A DNA stretch of 64,000 nucleotides from Pseudomonadota bacterium (GTDB lineage: Bacteria > Pseudomonadota > Alphaproteobacteria > Rhizobiales > Pleomorphomonadaceae): NCBI GenBank assembly GCA_023436885.1, contig JAEZHI010000038.1:124001-188000 (forward strand), in the 5' to 3' direction. Made by a program: the position numbers and the translations under genes. Below are positions 1 to 9,130 of this stretch, piece after piece; the first letter of the stretch is position 1; every line of letters begins with the position of its first letter. The notes under the pieces are model-generated. The model saw only the letters and a list, made by a program, of their open reading frames with translations, searched no databases and had not been told where the DNA came from.

Positions 1-2664
1 CAACCGGTCTGGCTCACCTCGCTCAAGGATCCCGAAGCGGCTGCCCCGCTTAAAGAGGTCCTCACGTCCTTCAAGCCTGACATCATCGTCAACTGCACGG
101 CTTTTTCTGCCCGCCGCAAGGACGGAACGACGCTTCTCGACGCAGCCGGCGTGCCAGTGATTCAGGCCCCGCTTTCCACCCTGTCGCGCGAAGCTTGGGC
201 TGCATCGTCCCGTGGGCTGTCGGCTACGGACCTTGCCATCAGCGTCGTGCTTCCTGAGGTCGACGGTCGTCTTGATGGGCCGGTCATCAGCTTCAAGGCC
301 CCGATTGGCCGCGCCGAAGCGCTCGAATACACGCCGATCCACCACCTTCCGGATCACGCTGGCATTGCCCGTCTTGTCCGCCTCGTCGAAGGCTGGACTC
401 GGCTGAGGCGGACGGCGCGAGCGGACCGCCGCATCGGCCTTATTCTCTCGAACTACTCGGGAAAGGGCGGTCGGACCGCCTATGCGGTTGGGCTCGATGG
501 GCCGGCCTCCCTCGTCGCCATCGCCGGTGATTTGCGCACCGCCGGCTATGCCGTCGGAACGCTTCCCGAGCAAAAGGAACTGATCGCGGCGCTGGAGAAC
601 GGCGTGGCAGGAATCGCAATTCCTCTCGCCGATTATCGAAACTGGCTTGCCAATCTGCCAGAGGCTTTCCGGGCGTCCATAATTGCGGCTTGGGGCGAGC
701 CTGAGGCTGATCCGTTGGTTCAGGACGACGCCTTCCGTCTTGCCGCGATGGTTGCCGGCCATCTGGTCATCGCAGTGCAGCCCGATCGGGGGCGTGCCGA
801 GCTCAGGGCCGCCGACCACCACGATCCCAACTTGCCCCCGCGCCACGCCTACGCAGCCTTCTATCTATGGCTAAGGCATTCCTTCGATGCTCATGCCATG
901 ATCCATCTCGGCACGCACGGCACGCTTGAATGGTTACCGGGCAAGTCGGCAGGCCTCTCCTGCGACTGTGCACCCGCCGTACTCACAGACGGCTTGCCGG
1001 TGATTTATCCCTTTATCGTCAACAATCCCGGCGAGGCGGCTCAGGCCAAGCGGCGCATCGCCGCCGTGACCATCGGCCACCTGACGCCGCCGCTGACGCG
1101 CGCCGGCGCCCACGGCGACATCGCCGACATAGAGATGATGGTCGACGAGTTCGCCAACGCTCAGGCTCTTGATCCGCGTCGAGCAAAACATCTCGCCGCC
1201 GCCCTGACCGACAAGGCCGAAGCCGCCGGTATTGCCGAGGCGGCCGGCCTCTCCGCTGATCTCGATCCGGCCGAAAAGCTGGCGCGGCTCGACGCCTGGA
1301 TCTGCGACGTCAAGGACATGCGCATCGCCGATGGCTTGCACGTCTACGGGCGCGCTCCGGATGAAGCCCGAGTCGCCGCTCATCTCGAGGCGCTCGGTGG
1401 CGATCTCGGTGCTGCCACCTCATTCCTCGCTTCGGCCGACATCGAGCGCGAGGGGCTTCTGGCTGCACTCGACGGCCGGCGTGTACCACCGGGACCCTCG
1501 GGAGCGCCCGGACCGAGACGGCTCGACGTGCTGCCCACCGGGCGGAATCTCTACGCCATCGATCCGCGTGCCGTGCCGACACGCACTGCCATGGAGATCG
1601 GCGCCCGCACGGCCGAGGAGGTCGTTTCGCGCTACGTCGAGGATCACGGTGACTGGCCGAAATCCATTGTGCTCGATGTCTGGGCGTCTGCGTCGATGCG
1701 CACGGGCGGCGACGATATTGCGCAGGCGCTGGCCCTGATGGGGGTCCGCCCGAACTGGGACGCCAATTCCGGCCGTGTTTCCGGCTTCACCGTGCTGGCA
1801 CCAGCCCGACTCGGTCGGCCGCGTGTCGATGTAACCTTGCGCGTCTCCGGTCTTTTTCGTGATGTTTTCCCTGGGCAGATCGCTTTGTTCGATCAGGCCG
1901 TTAAGGCGGTCGCCGAGCTCGACGAAGATGCCGAGACCAACCCGCTTGCTGCCCGCGGTGATCCCGCGCCCTCCCGTATATATGGCGCGGCGCCCGGTGC
2001 CTTCGGCAGTGGTCTCGGCGAAATGACCCCGGACGATTTGGCCGCCGACCGAGGCGTGCTGGCCAATGCCTATCTGGCCGCCTCGGCGCACGCCTATTCG
2101 GATAGCGGCGGTGAGGCCGACGCCAAGGGCTTCGCAGAGCGAATCGCTGCGGCTGACGCCTTCGTCCACGTGCAGGATCTCGATGGCCAGGATCTGCTCT
2201 CCAACGACGCCTTCGCCTCTCATGAAGGTGGCTTTGCGGCAGCATCGGAAGCGATTGGCGGCAAGGCGGCGCTCTATCACGTCGACACCGCCGGCGATGC
2301 GCCCAAGGCACGAACGCTCGGTGAGGAAATCGGCCGTGTGATTCACGGCCGGGCCGCCAATCCCCGCTGGATTGCCGGGCAGATGCGCCACGGCCATCGC
2401 GGCGCTGCCGAGATATGCGAGGCAATGGCCAATCTTTGTGCCTTCGCGACGCTATCAAGTGCTGTCGACAGTCGTCATTTCGACCGGCTGTTCGACGCCA
2501 CCCTGGGTGATGACGTTGTCCGCGATTTCCTGATCGAGGCCAATCCGGCCGCCGTCCGGGATACGCTTCAGCGCCTCAGGGCGGTGATCGATCGCGGTGC
2601 CTGGAGGCTTCGGCGCAACTCGGTGGCCGCTCGTCTTGCCGAGACGGAGGTGCGCCTCGGATGA
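1..2664 (+). CDS. cobN: Cobaltochelatase large subunit CobN (5' end outside window)
   Basis: Large subunit of the ATP-dependent aerobic cobaltochelatase, which with CobS and CobT inserts cobalt into hydrogenobyrinic acid a,c-diamide in the cytoplasm. The reading frame is open from base 1, so the first roughly 380-400 residues of a family normally near 1270 are missing; 887 codons remain. The family motif with HGTLEWLPGK is encoded near 915-945, and the C-terminal GHRGAAEICEAM segment near 2390. The stop overlaps the start of cobG in an ATGA, so the two are probably translationally coupled. The similar BchH/ChlH magnesium chelatase subunit is the main alternative, but the cobalamin neighbours settle it. 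Confidence 0.95.
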   Translation, partial: QPVWLTSLKDPEAAAPLKEVLTSFKPDIIVNCTAFSARRKDGTTLLDAAGVPVIQAPLSTLSREAWAASSRGLSATDLAISVVLPEVDGRLDGPVISFKAPIGRAEALEYTPIHHLPDHAGIARLVRLVEGWTRLRRTARADRRIGLILSNYSGKGGRTAYAVGLDGPASLVAIAGDLRTAGYAVGTLPEQKELIAALENGVAGIAIPLADYRNWLANLPEAFRASIIAAWGEPEADPLVQDDAFRLAAMVAGHLVIAVQPDRGRAELRAADHHDPNLPPRHAYAAFYLWLRHSFDAHAMIHLGTHGTLEWLPGKSAGLSCDCAPAVLTDGLPVIYPFIVNNPGEAAQAKRRIAAVTIGHLTPPLTRAGAHGDIADIEMMVDEFANAQALDPRRAKHLAAALTDKAEAAGIAEAAGLSADLDPAEKLARLDAWICDVKDMRIADGLHVYGRAPDEARVAAHLEALGGDLGAATSFLASADIEREGLLAALDGRRVPPGPSGAPGPRRLDVLPTGRNLYAIDPRAVPTRTAMEIGARTAEEVVSRYVEDHGDWPKSIVLDVWASASMRTGGDDIAQALALMGVRPNWDANSGRVSGFTVLAPARLGRPRVDVTLRVSGLFRDVFPGQIALFDQAVKAVAELDEDAETNPLAARGDPAPSRIYGAAPGAFGSGLGEMTPDDLAADRGVLANAYLAASAHAYSDSGGEADAKGFAERIAAADAFVHVQDLDGQDLLSNDAFASHEGGFAAASEAIGGKAALYHVDTAGDAPKARTLGEEIGRVIHGRAANPRWIAGQMRHGHRGAAEICEAMANLCAFATLSSAVDSRHFDRLFDATLGDDVVRDFLIEANPAAVRDTLQRLRAVIDRGAWRLRRNSVAARLAETEVRLG

Positions 2665-3878
2665 GCAACTCTCTCGTGCGTGGTTGGTGTCCAGGTGCCC
2701 GTCGCCCCATGCGGAGCGGCGACGGCTTGATCCTCCGCCTCCGGATCACCGGTGGACGCCTTGCACGAGAAGTCGCGCGCGCCATAGCCGATGTGGCTGC
2801 CCGCTACGGTAATGGTGAGCTTGATCTCGGCCGGCGCGGCGGCTTGCAGCTTCGGGGTATCCACGACGAGACATTTGGCGCCGTCGAGACGGCCCTCTCC
2901 GAGCTTGGTCTTCTCGACGACGATGCTGGGGCTGAAGCCATCCGCAATGTCGTCGCATCTCCGCTTTCCGATCTTGACGAGGCGGCCAAGGGCGATGTCC
3001 TGACCGTTGCCAGACGACTGGAAAAGGCACTTGTTGCCGATGATGCCCTTCAGGCATTGCCGGCCAAGTTTGGTTTCTCGATCGACGATGGTGGCCGTTT
3101 CAGTCTCGCTGGGGTTCCGGCCGATGTCCGGCTGCGTTTTGTCAGCGGTGGCCTGACGATTTCGGTCGCTGGCGATGAGAGGGCGGCGGTCGTTCAGTCC
3201 GAGGAGGTCGTACCGGCGACTCTTCGTCTCGCGCAGGCATTCCTTTTGCTTTCACCGTGCATTGATCATCCATCGCCGCGCCGCATGGCCACGCTGGTGA
3301 AGCATCTTGGCGCCGATGCCGTCTTTGCAGCCGCTGGGCTTGAGCCCACCGTCAAGATCCCGGAAGAGCATCCCGGTTCCGCGCCCCTTATCGGAGCCTT
3401 CCCAGCTTATGTGGGTGTCGGGCTGCCTTTTGGACGGATCGATGCCGATCGGCTTCGTTTCCTCGCTGACGTCGCGGTGTCAGATATTCGGCTGACACCT
3501 TTCAGGGCTGTTTTGTTGCCCGCCGTTTCGGCAGGCGTCCTGCCGAGTCTTGCCGATGCCGGCTTCATTACCTCGCCCAACGATCCACTGCTCTCCGTCA
3601 CTGCCTGTTCTGGAGCACCTGCCTGTAGTTCGGCGAACATCGAGACGCGCGACCTTGCCCACCGACTCGCCACCCTGAAGACAGGCGCTCACGGTGTCTG
3701 GCTGCACATTTCCGGCTGCGAAAAGGGCTGCGCGAGTTCATCCGCCCACGCCGTCACGTTGGTCGGTCGTGACGGCGGCCTAGACCTCGTGCTAGACGGC
3801 GGGCCAACAGATCCTCCTTGTCACAAGAGCCTCTCGCCTGAAGCGGTCGAGGCGCTTCTCCGCTCCGGGACAATTTGA
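2661..3878 (+). CDS. cobG: Precorrin-3B synthase CobG
   Basis: Oxygen-dependent monooxygenase that converts precorrin-3A to precorrin-3B, preparing the ring for contraction by CobJ. The 405-residue protein has the nitrite/sulfite reductase fold with an iron-sulfur cluster site: CSGAPAC at about residues 316-322 and SGCEKGC at about 352-357. The start codon overlaps the cobN stop by four bases. CobG marks the late-cobalt, aerobic route; many alphaproteobacteria replace it with CobZ, which is absent from this window. Confidence 0.93.
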   Translation: MSNSLVRGWCPGARRPMRSGDGLILRLRITGGRLAREVARAIADVAARYGNGELDLGRRGGLQLRGIHDETFGAVETALSELGLLDDDAGAEAIRNVVASPLSDLDEAAKGDVLTVARRLEKALVADDALQALPAKFGFSIDDGGRFSLAGVPADVRLRFVSGGLTISVAGDERAAVVQSEEVVPATLRLAQAFLLLSPCIDHPSPRRMATLVKHLGADAVFAAAGLEPTVKIPEEHPGSAPLIGAFPAYVGVGLPFGRIDADRLRFLADVAVSDIRLTPFRAVLLPAVSAGVLPSLADAGFITSPNDPLLSVTACSGAPACSSANIETRDLAHRLATLKTGAHGVWLHISGCEKGCASSSAHAVTLVGRDGGLDLVLDGGPTDPPCHKSLSPEAVEALLRSGTI

Positions 3879-3881
3879 GAC

Positions 3882-4508
3882 ATGACGCACGACTACATCC
3901 GCGATGGCGCGGAAATCTATCGCCGTTCCTTTGCCATCATCCGCTCGGAAGCCGATCTCGCGCGCTTCTCACCCGAAGAGGAAAAGGTGGCCGTGCGCGT
4001 AATCCACGCATCCGGCATGGTCGAAGTGGCGGCCGATCTTGCCTTCGGTCCCGGTGCCGTTGCGGCGGCGAAGGCGGCGCTCGGAGCCGGTGCGCCGATC
4101 ATCTGCGATTCTCGCATGGTGGCCAACGGGATCACGCGCGCCCGCCTGCCGGCGAGCAACGACGTGATCTGCACGCTCGATGACCCCTCGGTGCCGACGC
4201 TGGCGCTCACCATCGGCAACACCCGCACGGCCGCGGCCATGATGCTGTGGGGGGAACGTCTCAAGGGCGCGGTTGTCGCCATCGGCAATGCGCCAACCGC
4301 CCTCTTCCACCTGTTCGAGATGCTCGACGCCGGCGCGCCCCGACCTGCCGCGGTGATCGGAATGCCCGTTGGATTTGTGGGTGCTGCCGAGTCCAAGGAG
4401 GCGCTGATGGCTGACGGGCGCCTGCCCTATATCGTGGTGCGCGGACGCAACGGCGGTTCGGCCATGGCCGCCGCAGCGGTCAACGCATTGGCGAGCGAGA
4501 GAGAATGA
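3882..4508 (+). CDS. cobH: Precorrin-8X methylmutase CobH
   Basis: Moves the C-11 methyl group to C-12 of precorrin-8X, giving hydrogenobyrinic acid. It is 208 residues long, the normal size. The RVIHASGMVE segment carries the catalytic histidine (about residue 41), and a conserved MVANGITRARLP stretch follows. It starts three bases after the cobG stop and its own stop overlaps the cobI start (ATGA), so it is inside one translational unit. Confidence 0.95.
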   Translation: MTHDYIRDGAEIYRRSFAIIRSEADLARFSPEEEKVAVRVIHASGMVEVAADLAFGPGAVAAAKAALGAGAPIICDSRMVANGITRARLPASNDVICTLDDPSVPTLALTIGNTRTAAAMMLWGERLKGAVVAIGNAPTALFHLFEMLDAGAPRPAAVIGMPVGFVGAAESKEALMADGRLPYIVVRGRNGGSAMAAAAVNALASERE

Positions 4509-5236
4509 CCCATCATGGAACGCTTCACGGCGTCGGTGTCGGTCCAGGCGATCCTGAGTTGGTCACCGTGCGGGCTGCGAAGCTGATCGGTTCGACGTCT
4601 GTTCTGGCCTATTTCGCCAAGAAGGGCCGACGCGGGCACGCCAGGACCATCGTCGAACCCTACGTCCGGCTCGGTACTGAAGAGCTGCCGCTTCACTATC
4701 CGCTCACCACGGAGATGAGTTTTTCCGATCCGCTTTATGTCCGCGAGGTGGGCGGCTTTTATGCCGAGGCGGCCGAGATGCTGGCAAACCATCTGGCTGC
4801 GGGACGCGACGTGGTCTTGATCGCCGAAGGCGACCCGCTGTTCTACGGCTCGTTCATGCACCTCTACATCCGGCTGAAAGACCGCTTTCCGGTACGGATC
4901 ACGCCCGGCGTCACCGGTTTCTCCGGCTGCGCATCGGCTGCCGGCCTGCCGATGACCTGGGGCGATGACGTGCTGTCCGTCTTGCCAGGGACGCTGTGCG
5001 AGGACGACCTAGTCGCTCGCCTCGAAGGCACCGATGCAGCCGTGATCATGAAGCTCGGTACCAACTTCCCGAAGGTCCGGCGGGCGATTGGCCGGGCTGG
5101 CCTCGTCCATCGCGCCGTCTACATCGAGCGTGGATCGATGAGTGGCGAGGTCGTGCTGCCGCTCGCCGAGAAAGCGGACGATGCCTCTCCTTACTTTTCG
5201 CTCATCCTGATCGGCGGCGAAGGGCGGCGACCATGA
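4505..5236 (+). CDS. cobI: Precorrin-2 C20-methyltransferase CobI
   Basis: SAM-dependent methyltransferase that makes precorrin-3A from precorrin-2. The 243-residue protein has the tetrapyrrole methylase signatures: GVGVGPGDPELVT near the N-terminus and AEGDPLFYGSFMHLY around residue 110. It overlaps cobH upstream and cobJ downstream by four bases each. The position between cobH and cobJ supports CobI over the related CobM or CobJ. Confidence 0.95.
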   Translation: MTHHGTLHGVGVGPGDPELVTVRAAKLIGSTSVLAYFAKKGRRGHARTIVEPYVRLGTEELPLHYPLTTEMSFSDPLYVREVGGFYAEAAEMLANHLAAGRDVVLIAEGDPLFYGSFMHLYIRLKDRFPVRITPGVTGFSGCASAAGLPMTWGDDVLSVLPGTLCEDDLVARLEGTDAAVIMKLGTNFPKVRRAIGRAGLVHRAVYIERGSMSGEVVLPLAEKADDASPYFSLILIGGEGRRP

Positions 5237-6000
5237 GTGCAACCGGCGAGATCCTGGTGGTCGGCCTCGGCCCCGGTCCCGACAACTGGCGGACGCCGGA
5301 GGTCAGCGCGGCGCTTGAGCGGGCGACCGACCTCGTGGGTTACGAGCCCTATGTTGCCCGTTGCCCCGAGCGCCCTGGCCAAAAACGGCATGGCAGCGAC
5401 AATCGCGTTGAGCTGGAACGCGCACGCTTTGCCATTGATCTTGCCCGCGCCGGCGGTATCGTCGTCGTTGTCTCGGGCGGAGATCCCGGCGTGTTCGCGA
5501 TGGCAGCGGCCGTCGTCGAAGCAGTTGAGGCAGATGAAGAAGGTAGCGACCTGTCCGTGACGGTGATGCCCGGAGTGTCCGCCATGCAGGCGGCGGCAGC
5601 GCGACTCGGTGCGCCGCTCGGCCACGATTTTTGTGCGATTTCGCTGTCCGATAACCTCAAACCCTGGGCACTGGTCGAGAAGCGACTTCGGGCCGCCGCG
5701 GACGGCGACTTCGTCATTGCGCTCTACAATCCCGCCTCGAAGGCGCGACCAACCCGCATCTTCGAAGCGTTTGGTCTTCTTCGCAACGTGAAGGCTGGCT
5801 CGACGCCGGTCGCCTTCGCGCGTGCCGTCGGCCGGCCAGACGAACGGATTGTGGTGACGACACTCGCTGATGCCGATCCGTCCATCGTCGACATGGCGAC
5901 CATGGTCATTATCGGTTCGTCTGAAAGCCGGCTGATTGATCGGCCAGGTGGGACGCCCTGGATTCTCAGCCCGCGTCAGGCAAGGGGAGGAGCGGCATGA
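5233..6000 (+). CDS. cobJ: Precorrin-3B C17-methyltransferase CobJ
   Basis: Methylates C-17 and contracts the ring to give precorrin-4. The frame is open further upstream, but the ATG at 5233 (MSATGEILVVGLGPG) gives the usual 255-residue length and the four-base overlap with cobI. Motifs include GPGPDNW, VSGGDPGVFAMA and ALYNPASKARP. The last 25 bases overlap, tail to tail, with cobK on the other strand. Confidence 0.95.
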   Translation: MSATGEILVVGLGPGPDNWRTPEVSAALERATDLVGYEPYVARCPERPGQKRHGSDNRVELERARFAIDLARAGGIVVVVSGGDPGVFAMAAAVVEAVEADEEGSDLSVTVMPGVSAMQAAAARLGAPLGHDFCAISLSDNLKPWALVEKRLRAAADGDFVIALYNPASKARPTRIFEAFGLLRNVKAGSTPVAFARAVGRPDERIVVTTLADADPSIVDMATMVIIGSSESRLIDRPGGTPWILSPRQARGGAA

Positions 6001-6734
6001 ACAAGCCGCGCCTCGATGTCCGCCATCACTTCGTCGAGTTCGTGATAGGTGGTGACGCTGACCGGTTCGGGCGGTGCCACCATGATCACCGGCAGCCCCA
6101 GATTGCGCGCCGCCGCCACCTTGCCGTAGGTGGCATCGCCACCGGCATTCTTGGTGACCATGATCTCCACCCGTTCGGCTTGCATCAGCCGCGCCTGCGA
6201 TTCCTCGTCAAACGGGCCGCGTTCGAGCAACAGCCGATAATCCGGCAGATTGAGCTCATGCGGCGGGTCGATGGAGCGGACGACGTAGTGATGCTGCGGC
6301 GCCGCCTCGAAGGCGGAAAGGCCGAGCCGGCCGACCGTGAGAAAGACGCACTTCGGCTCAGGTCCAAGGGCGGCGCAAGCCGCGTCGAGATCGGGAACCT
6401 CGAGCCAGTTGTCTCCCGGCACCGGCTTCCACGGCTCGCGGGTGTAGCGGATGAGCGGCACGCCGGTGATCTCGCACGCGGCCACGGCATTGGCCGAGAT
6501 GCGGGCGGCGAAGGGATGGGTGGCGTCGATCAGAAGGTCGATTTTCTGGTCGCGCAGAAAGGCGGCAAGGCCTTCGATTCCGCCAAAGCCTCCGACGCGT
6601 GTGTTGAGCGCTTGCGCGGCCGGCTCATGGGTACGGCCGGCAAGCGACAGCAGCGCCCAGATATCCGGACGCTTCTGAAGCCGCTCGGACAGGCGCGAGG
6701 CCTCGGTGGTCCCACCCAGGACGAGAATGCGCAT
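5976..6734 (-). CDS. cobK: Precorrin-6A reductase CobK
   Basis: NADPH-dependent reductase that converts precorrin-6A to precorrin-6B. The 252-residue protein begins MRILVLGGTTEASRL and carries the family segments DATHPFAARISANAV, YTREPW and MVTKNAGG. The ATG at 6734 is preferred because homologues begin there; an in-frame ATG at 6755 is possible but would overlap the cobL start. The gene is inverted within a forward cluster. It overlaps cobJ by 25 bases at its 3' end and sits head to head with cobL across 19 bases, so its promoter must lie inside cobL or overlap it. Confidence 0.93.
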   Translation of the reverse strand: MRILVLGGTTEASRLSERLQKRPDIWALLSLAGRTHEPAAQALNTRVGGFGGIEGLAAFLRDQKIDLLIDATHPFAARISANAVAACEITGVPLIRYTREPWKPVPGDNWLEVPDLDAACAALGPEPKCVFLTVGRLGLSAFEAAPQHHYVVRSIDPPHELNLPDYRLLLERGPFDEESQARLMQAERVEIMVTKNAGGDATYGKVAAARNLGLPVIMVAPPEPVSVTTYHELDEVMADIEARLVHAAPPLA

Positions 6735-6753
6735 CGCTCTTGCGGAGTCCCCC

Positions 6754-7974
6754 ATGGCTGAAACCTCCCTTTCACCCTGGCTGACGATCGTCGGCCTCGG
6801 AGAGGACGGTCTCGACGGTCTCTCTCCTGCGGCAGTTTCGGCAATCGCACAAGCGGGTTTCATCGTAGGTGGCCGTCGCCATCTTGACCTTGTCAAAGCC
6901 GATCCCATGATCTCCCTGGCTTGGCCGACGCCGCTCAAGGGCGCTTTTCCGGCCATTCTTGCGAAGCGCGGCACTCCGGTGACGGTGCTCGCCACCGGTG
7001 ACCCTTTCTTTTTTGGCATTGGTTCGCTTCTTGCCGAAATCATCGATCCTGTCGAAATGACGGTGTTGCCCGCGCCCTCGTCTTTCGCGCTGGCTGCGGC
7101 CCGGCTCGGATGGCCGGGGCAGGATGTCCCTCGGATCAGCGCCCATGGCAGGATGCTGGAGCGTGTCCTGCCGCATGTTCAGCCCGGCGCTCGTCTGCTC
7201 GTCTTGTCCTGGGATGGGACGACGCCAGCAAAGCTCGCAGAACTGCTGGCATCTCGCGGTTTTGGTGGGAGCCGGCTTACCGTGCTCGAGGCTATGGGTG
7301 GCCCTAGGGAGCGCCGTCGCTCGGCCATGGCTGACGCCTTCGGGATCGATGATATTGATCCGCTCAATCTGATTGCCGTCGAGGTTGTCGCGGGGGCGAA
7401 TGCCCACACGATTCCGTTCACGCCAGGTTTGCCGGACGACTGGTTCGAGCACGACGGCCAGATTTCCAAGCGGGAAGTCAGGGCGCTCACCATTGCCGCG
7501 TTGAGGCCGACTTGCGGCGAGACGCTTTGGGACGTCGGAGCCGGTTCGGGCTCGGTCGCCATCGAATGGATGCTTTCGGACCCCTCGCTTCGGGCCTTCG
7601 CCATTGAGGAAGATGCGACACGTGCGGCGCGCGTCACCCGCAACGCGCTGAGTTTCGGCGTACCCGACCTTCAGGTCATCGAGCAGAAGGCGCCTAATGG
7701 TTTTGACGGTCTTCCCGATCCCGACGCTATCTTCATCGGCGGTGGGTCGGGTGATCTGGGTGTCGCCGACGCCTGCGTCGAACGGCTGAAGCCGGCGGGC
7801 CGGCTGGTCATCAACGCGGTCACGGTGGAGACAACGGCCGACGTCTTTGCCTTGCAGGCACGGCTTGGCGGTGAATTGACGCAGATTGCCATATCAAGGC
7901 TCGATCGCATCGGCGGCTTTCATGCCCTGCGGCCCGCGCTGCCAGTGGTGCAGTGGACTTGGGTGAAGCCATGA
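6754..7974 (+). CDS. cobL: Precorrin-6Y C5,15-methyltransferase (decarboxylating) CobL
   Basis: Bifunctional enzyme that methylates C-5 and C-15 and decarboxylates the acetate at C-12, giving precorrin-8X. It is a fusion of a CbiE-like tetrapyrrole methylase (about residues 1-210, with TIVGLGEDGLDG and ATGDPFFFGIG) and a CbiT-like class I methyltransferase (about 215-406, with SAM motif DVGAGSGSVAIEW near residue 260). The ATG at 6754 gives 406 residues, normal for CobL. Its stop overlaps cobE by ATGA. Confidence 0.95.
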   Translation: MAETSLSPWLTIVGLGEDGLDGLSPAAVSAIAQAGFIVGGRRHLDLVKADPMISLAWPTPLKGAFPAILAKRGTPVTVLATGDPFFFGIGSLLAEIIDPVEMTVLPAPSSFALAAARLGWPGQDVPRISAHGRMLERVLPHVQPGARLLVLSWDGTTPAKLAELLASRGFGGSRLTVLEAMGGPRERRRSAMADAFGIDDIDPLNLIAVEVVAGANAHTIPFTPGLPDDWFEHDGQISKREVRALTIAALRPTCGETLWDVGAGSGSVAIEWMLSDPSLRAFAIEEDATRAARVTRNALSFGVPDLQVIEQKAPNGFDGLPDPDAIFIGGGSGDLGVADACVERLKPAGRLVINAVTVETTADVFALQARLGGELTQIAISRLDRIGGFHALRPALPVVQWTWVKP

Positions 7975-8351
7975 GCGGTCGGCTGGCGATCGGTGTAGGC
8001 TGTCGACAAGGCGTTTCGGCCGAGGCGATCATCGCGTTGGTCGGATCGGCCATGGCGGGATTTCCGGCCGTGACCGGTCTCTTCACCATAGAGGACAAGC
8101 GCGGAGAAGAAGGATTGACGGCTGCGGCCGAAAGCCTCGCCCTGCCGCTCGTCTTCCTGTCGCGTCAAGCGCTAGCGGCCATGGCCGACCGTATAAAAAC
8201 ACCGTCTTCCGCCGCACTCGTCCGCTTTGGCGTGCCGTCGATCGCAGAAGCTGCCGCCCTGGCGGCTTTCGCAGGTCGCGCTCGTCTCGTGGTTCCGCGT
8301 CGTGCGGAGCAAGGGGTCACCGTCGCCGTGGCCGAGGAGATTTTGGAATGA
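7971..8351 (+). CDS. cobE: Cobalamin biosynthesis protein CobE (CbiG C-terminal-like)
   Basis: Small 126-residue protein matching CobE, the stand-alone version of the C-terminal domain of CbiG. CobE is needed for aerobic cobalamin synthesis and is thought to bind or hand over an intermediate; its exact chemistry is not settled. The ATG at 7971 gives MSGRLAIGVGCRQGVS, the characteristic start, and overlaps the cobL stop. It also overlaps cobM by four bases. Confidence 0.88.
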   Translation: MSGRLAIGVGCRQGVSAEAIIALVGSAMAGFPAVTGLFTIEDKRGEEGLTAAAESLALPLVFLSRQALAAMADRIKTPSSAALVRFGVPSIAEAAALAAFAGRARLVVPRRAEQGVTVAVAEEILE

Positions 8352-9130
8352 CCGTGCATTTCATCGGTGCCGGCCCCGGCGCGCCCGACCTTCTGACGCT
8401 GCGCGGCCGCGATCTCATCGCCGCCTGCCCGGTCTGTCTTTACGCCGGTTCGCTGATTCCACCTGCCATTCTGTCCTATTGCCCCGAAGGTGCACGAATC
8501 GTCGATACGGCGCCGTTGTCGCTTGAGGAAATCGAGGCGGAATATCTTGGGGCGCATCGGAACGGCCGGGATGTGGCGCGGCTTCACTCCGGCGACCTTT
8601 CAGTATGGAGTGCGCTCGGCGAGCAGGTACGTCTCCTTGAAAAGCACGGGATTGCCTACACGGTGACACCTGGCGTGCCGTCCTTTGCCGCCGCCGCCGC
8701 TGCGCTCGGCCGCGAGCTGACACTGCCGGAAGTCGGCCAGTCCCTCGTACTGACCCGCACGTCCGGCCGCGCCTCCGCCATGCCGGAAAAGGAAAGCCTT
8801 TCGGCCTTCGCGGCCACGGGGGCGACGCTCGCCCTTCACCTTTCCATCCACGTCCTCGAGCGCATCGTGGATGAACTCATCCCGCACTATGGCGCTGACT
8901 GTCCGGTTGCGGTCGCCTACCGGGTGAGTTGGCCAGACGAGAGGATCGTCAAGGGTACGCTTTCCACCATTCTCGCCGAACTTCAGGGCGCGGCAATGGA
9001 ACGGACGGCCTTGATCCTGGTCGGCCGGGTACTCGGCGCCGAGGACTTCAGGGCGAGCGCGCTCTACTCGGTCGATTACCAGCGCCGGTTCCGCGGGCGC
9101 GATTCCCGGGCGGGAGAGGGCGAAGACTAG
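8348..9130 (+). CDS. cobM: Precorrin-4 C11-methyltransferase CobM
   Basis: SAM-dependent methylase that converts precorrin-4 to precorrin-5. The 260-residue protein shows GAGPGAPDLLTLRG at the N-terminus, LHSGDLSVWSALGEQ near residue 80, and the CobM-type GVPSFAAAAAALGRELTLP around 110-130. It starts within the cobE stop codon. Its stop overlaps, tail to tail, the end of cbiD. Confidence 0.95.
   Translation: MTVHFIGAGPGAPDLLTLRGRDLIAACPVCLYAGSLIPPAILSYCPEGARIVDTAPLSLEEIEAEYLGAHRNGRDVARLHSGDLSVWSALGEQVRLLEKHGIAYTVTPGVPSFAAAAAALGRELTLPEVGQSLVLTRTSGRASAMPEKESLSAFAATGATLALHLSIHVLERIVDELIPHYGADCPVAVAYRVSWPDERIVKGTLSTILAELQGAAMERTALILVGRVLGAEDFRASALYSVDYQRRFRGRDSRAGEGED

Noticed and set aside
1420..2397. 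Minus-strand open frame of 325 codons opposite cobN
   Set aside because: Antisense to a clear family member; composition follows the third-position GC of cobN.
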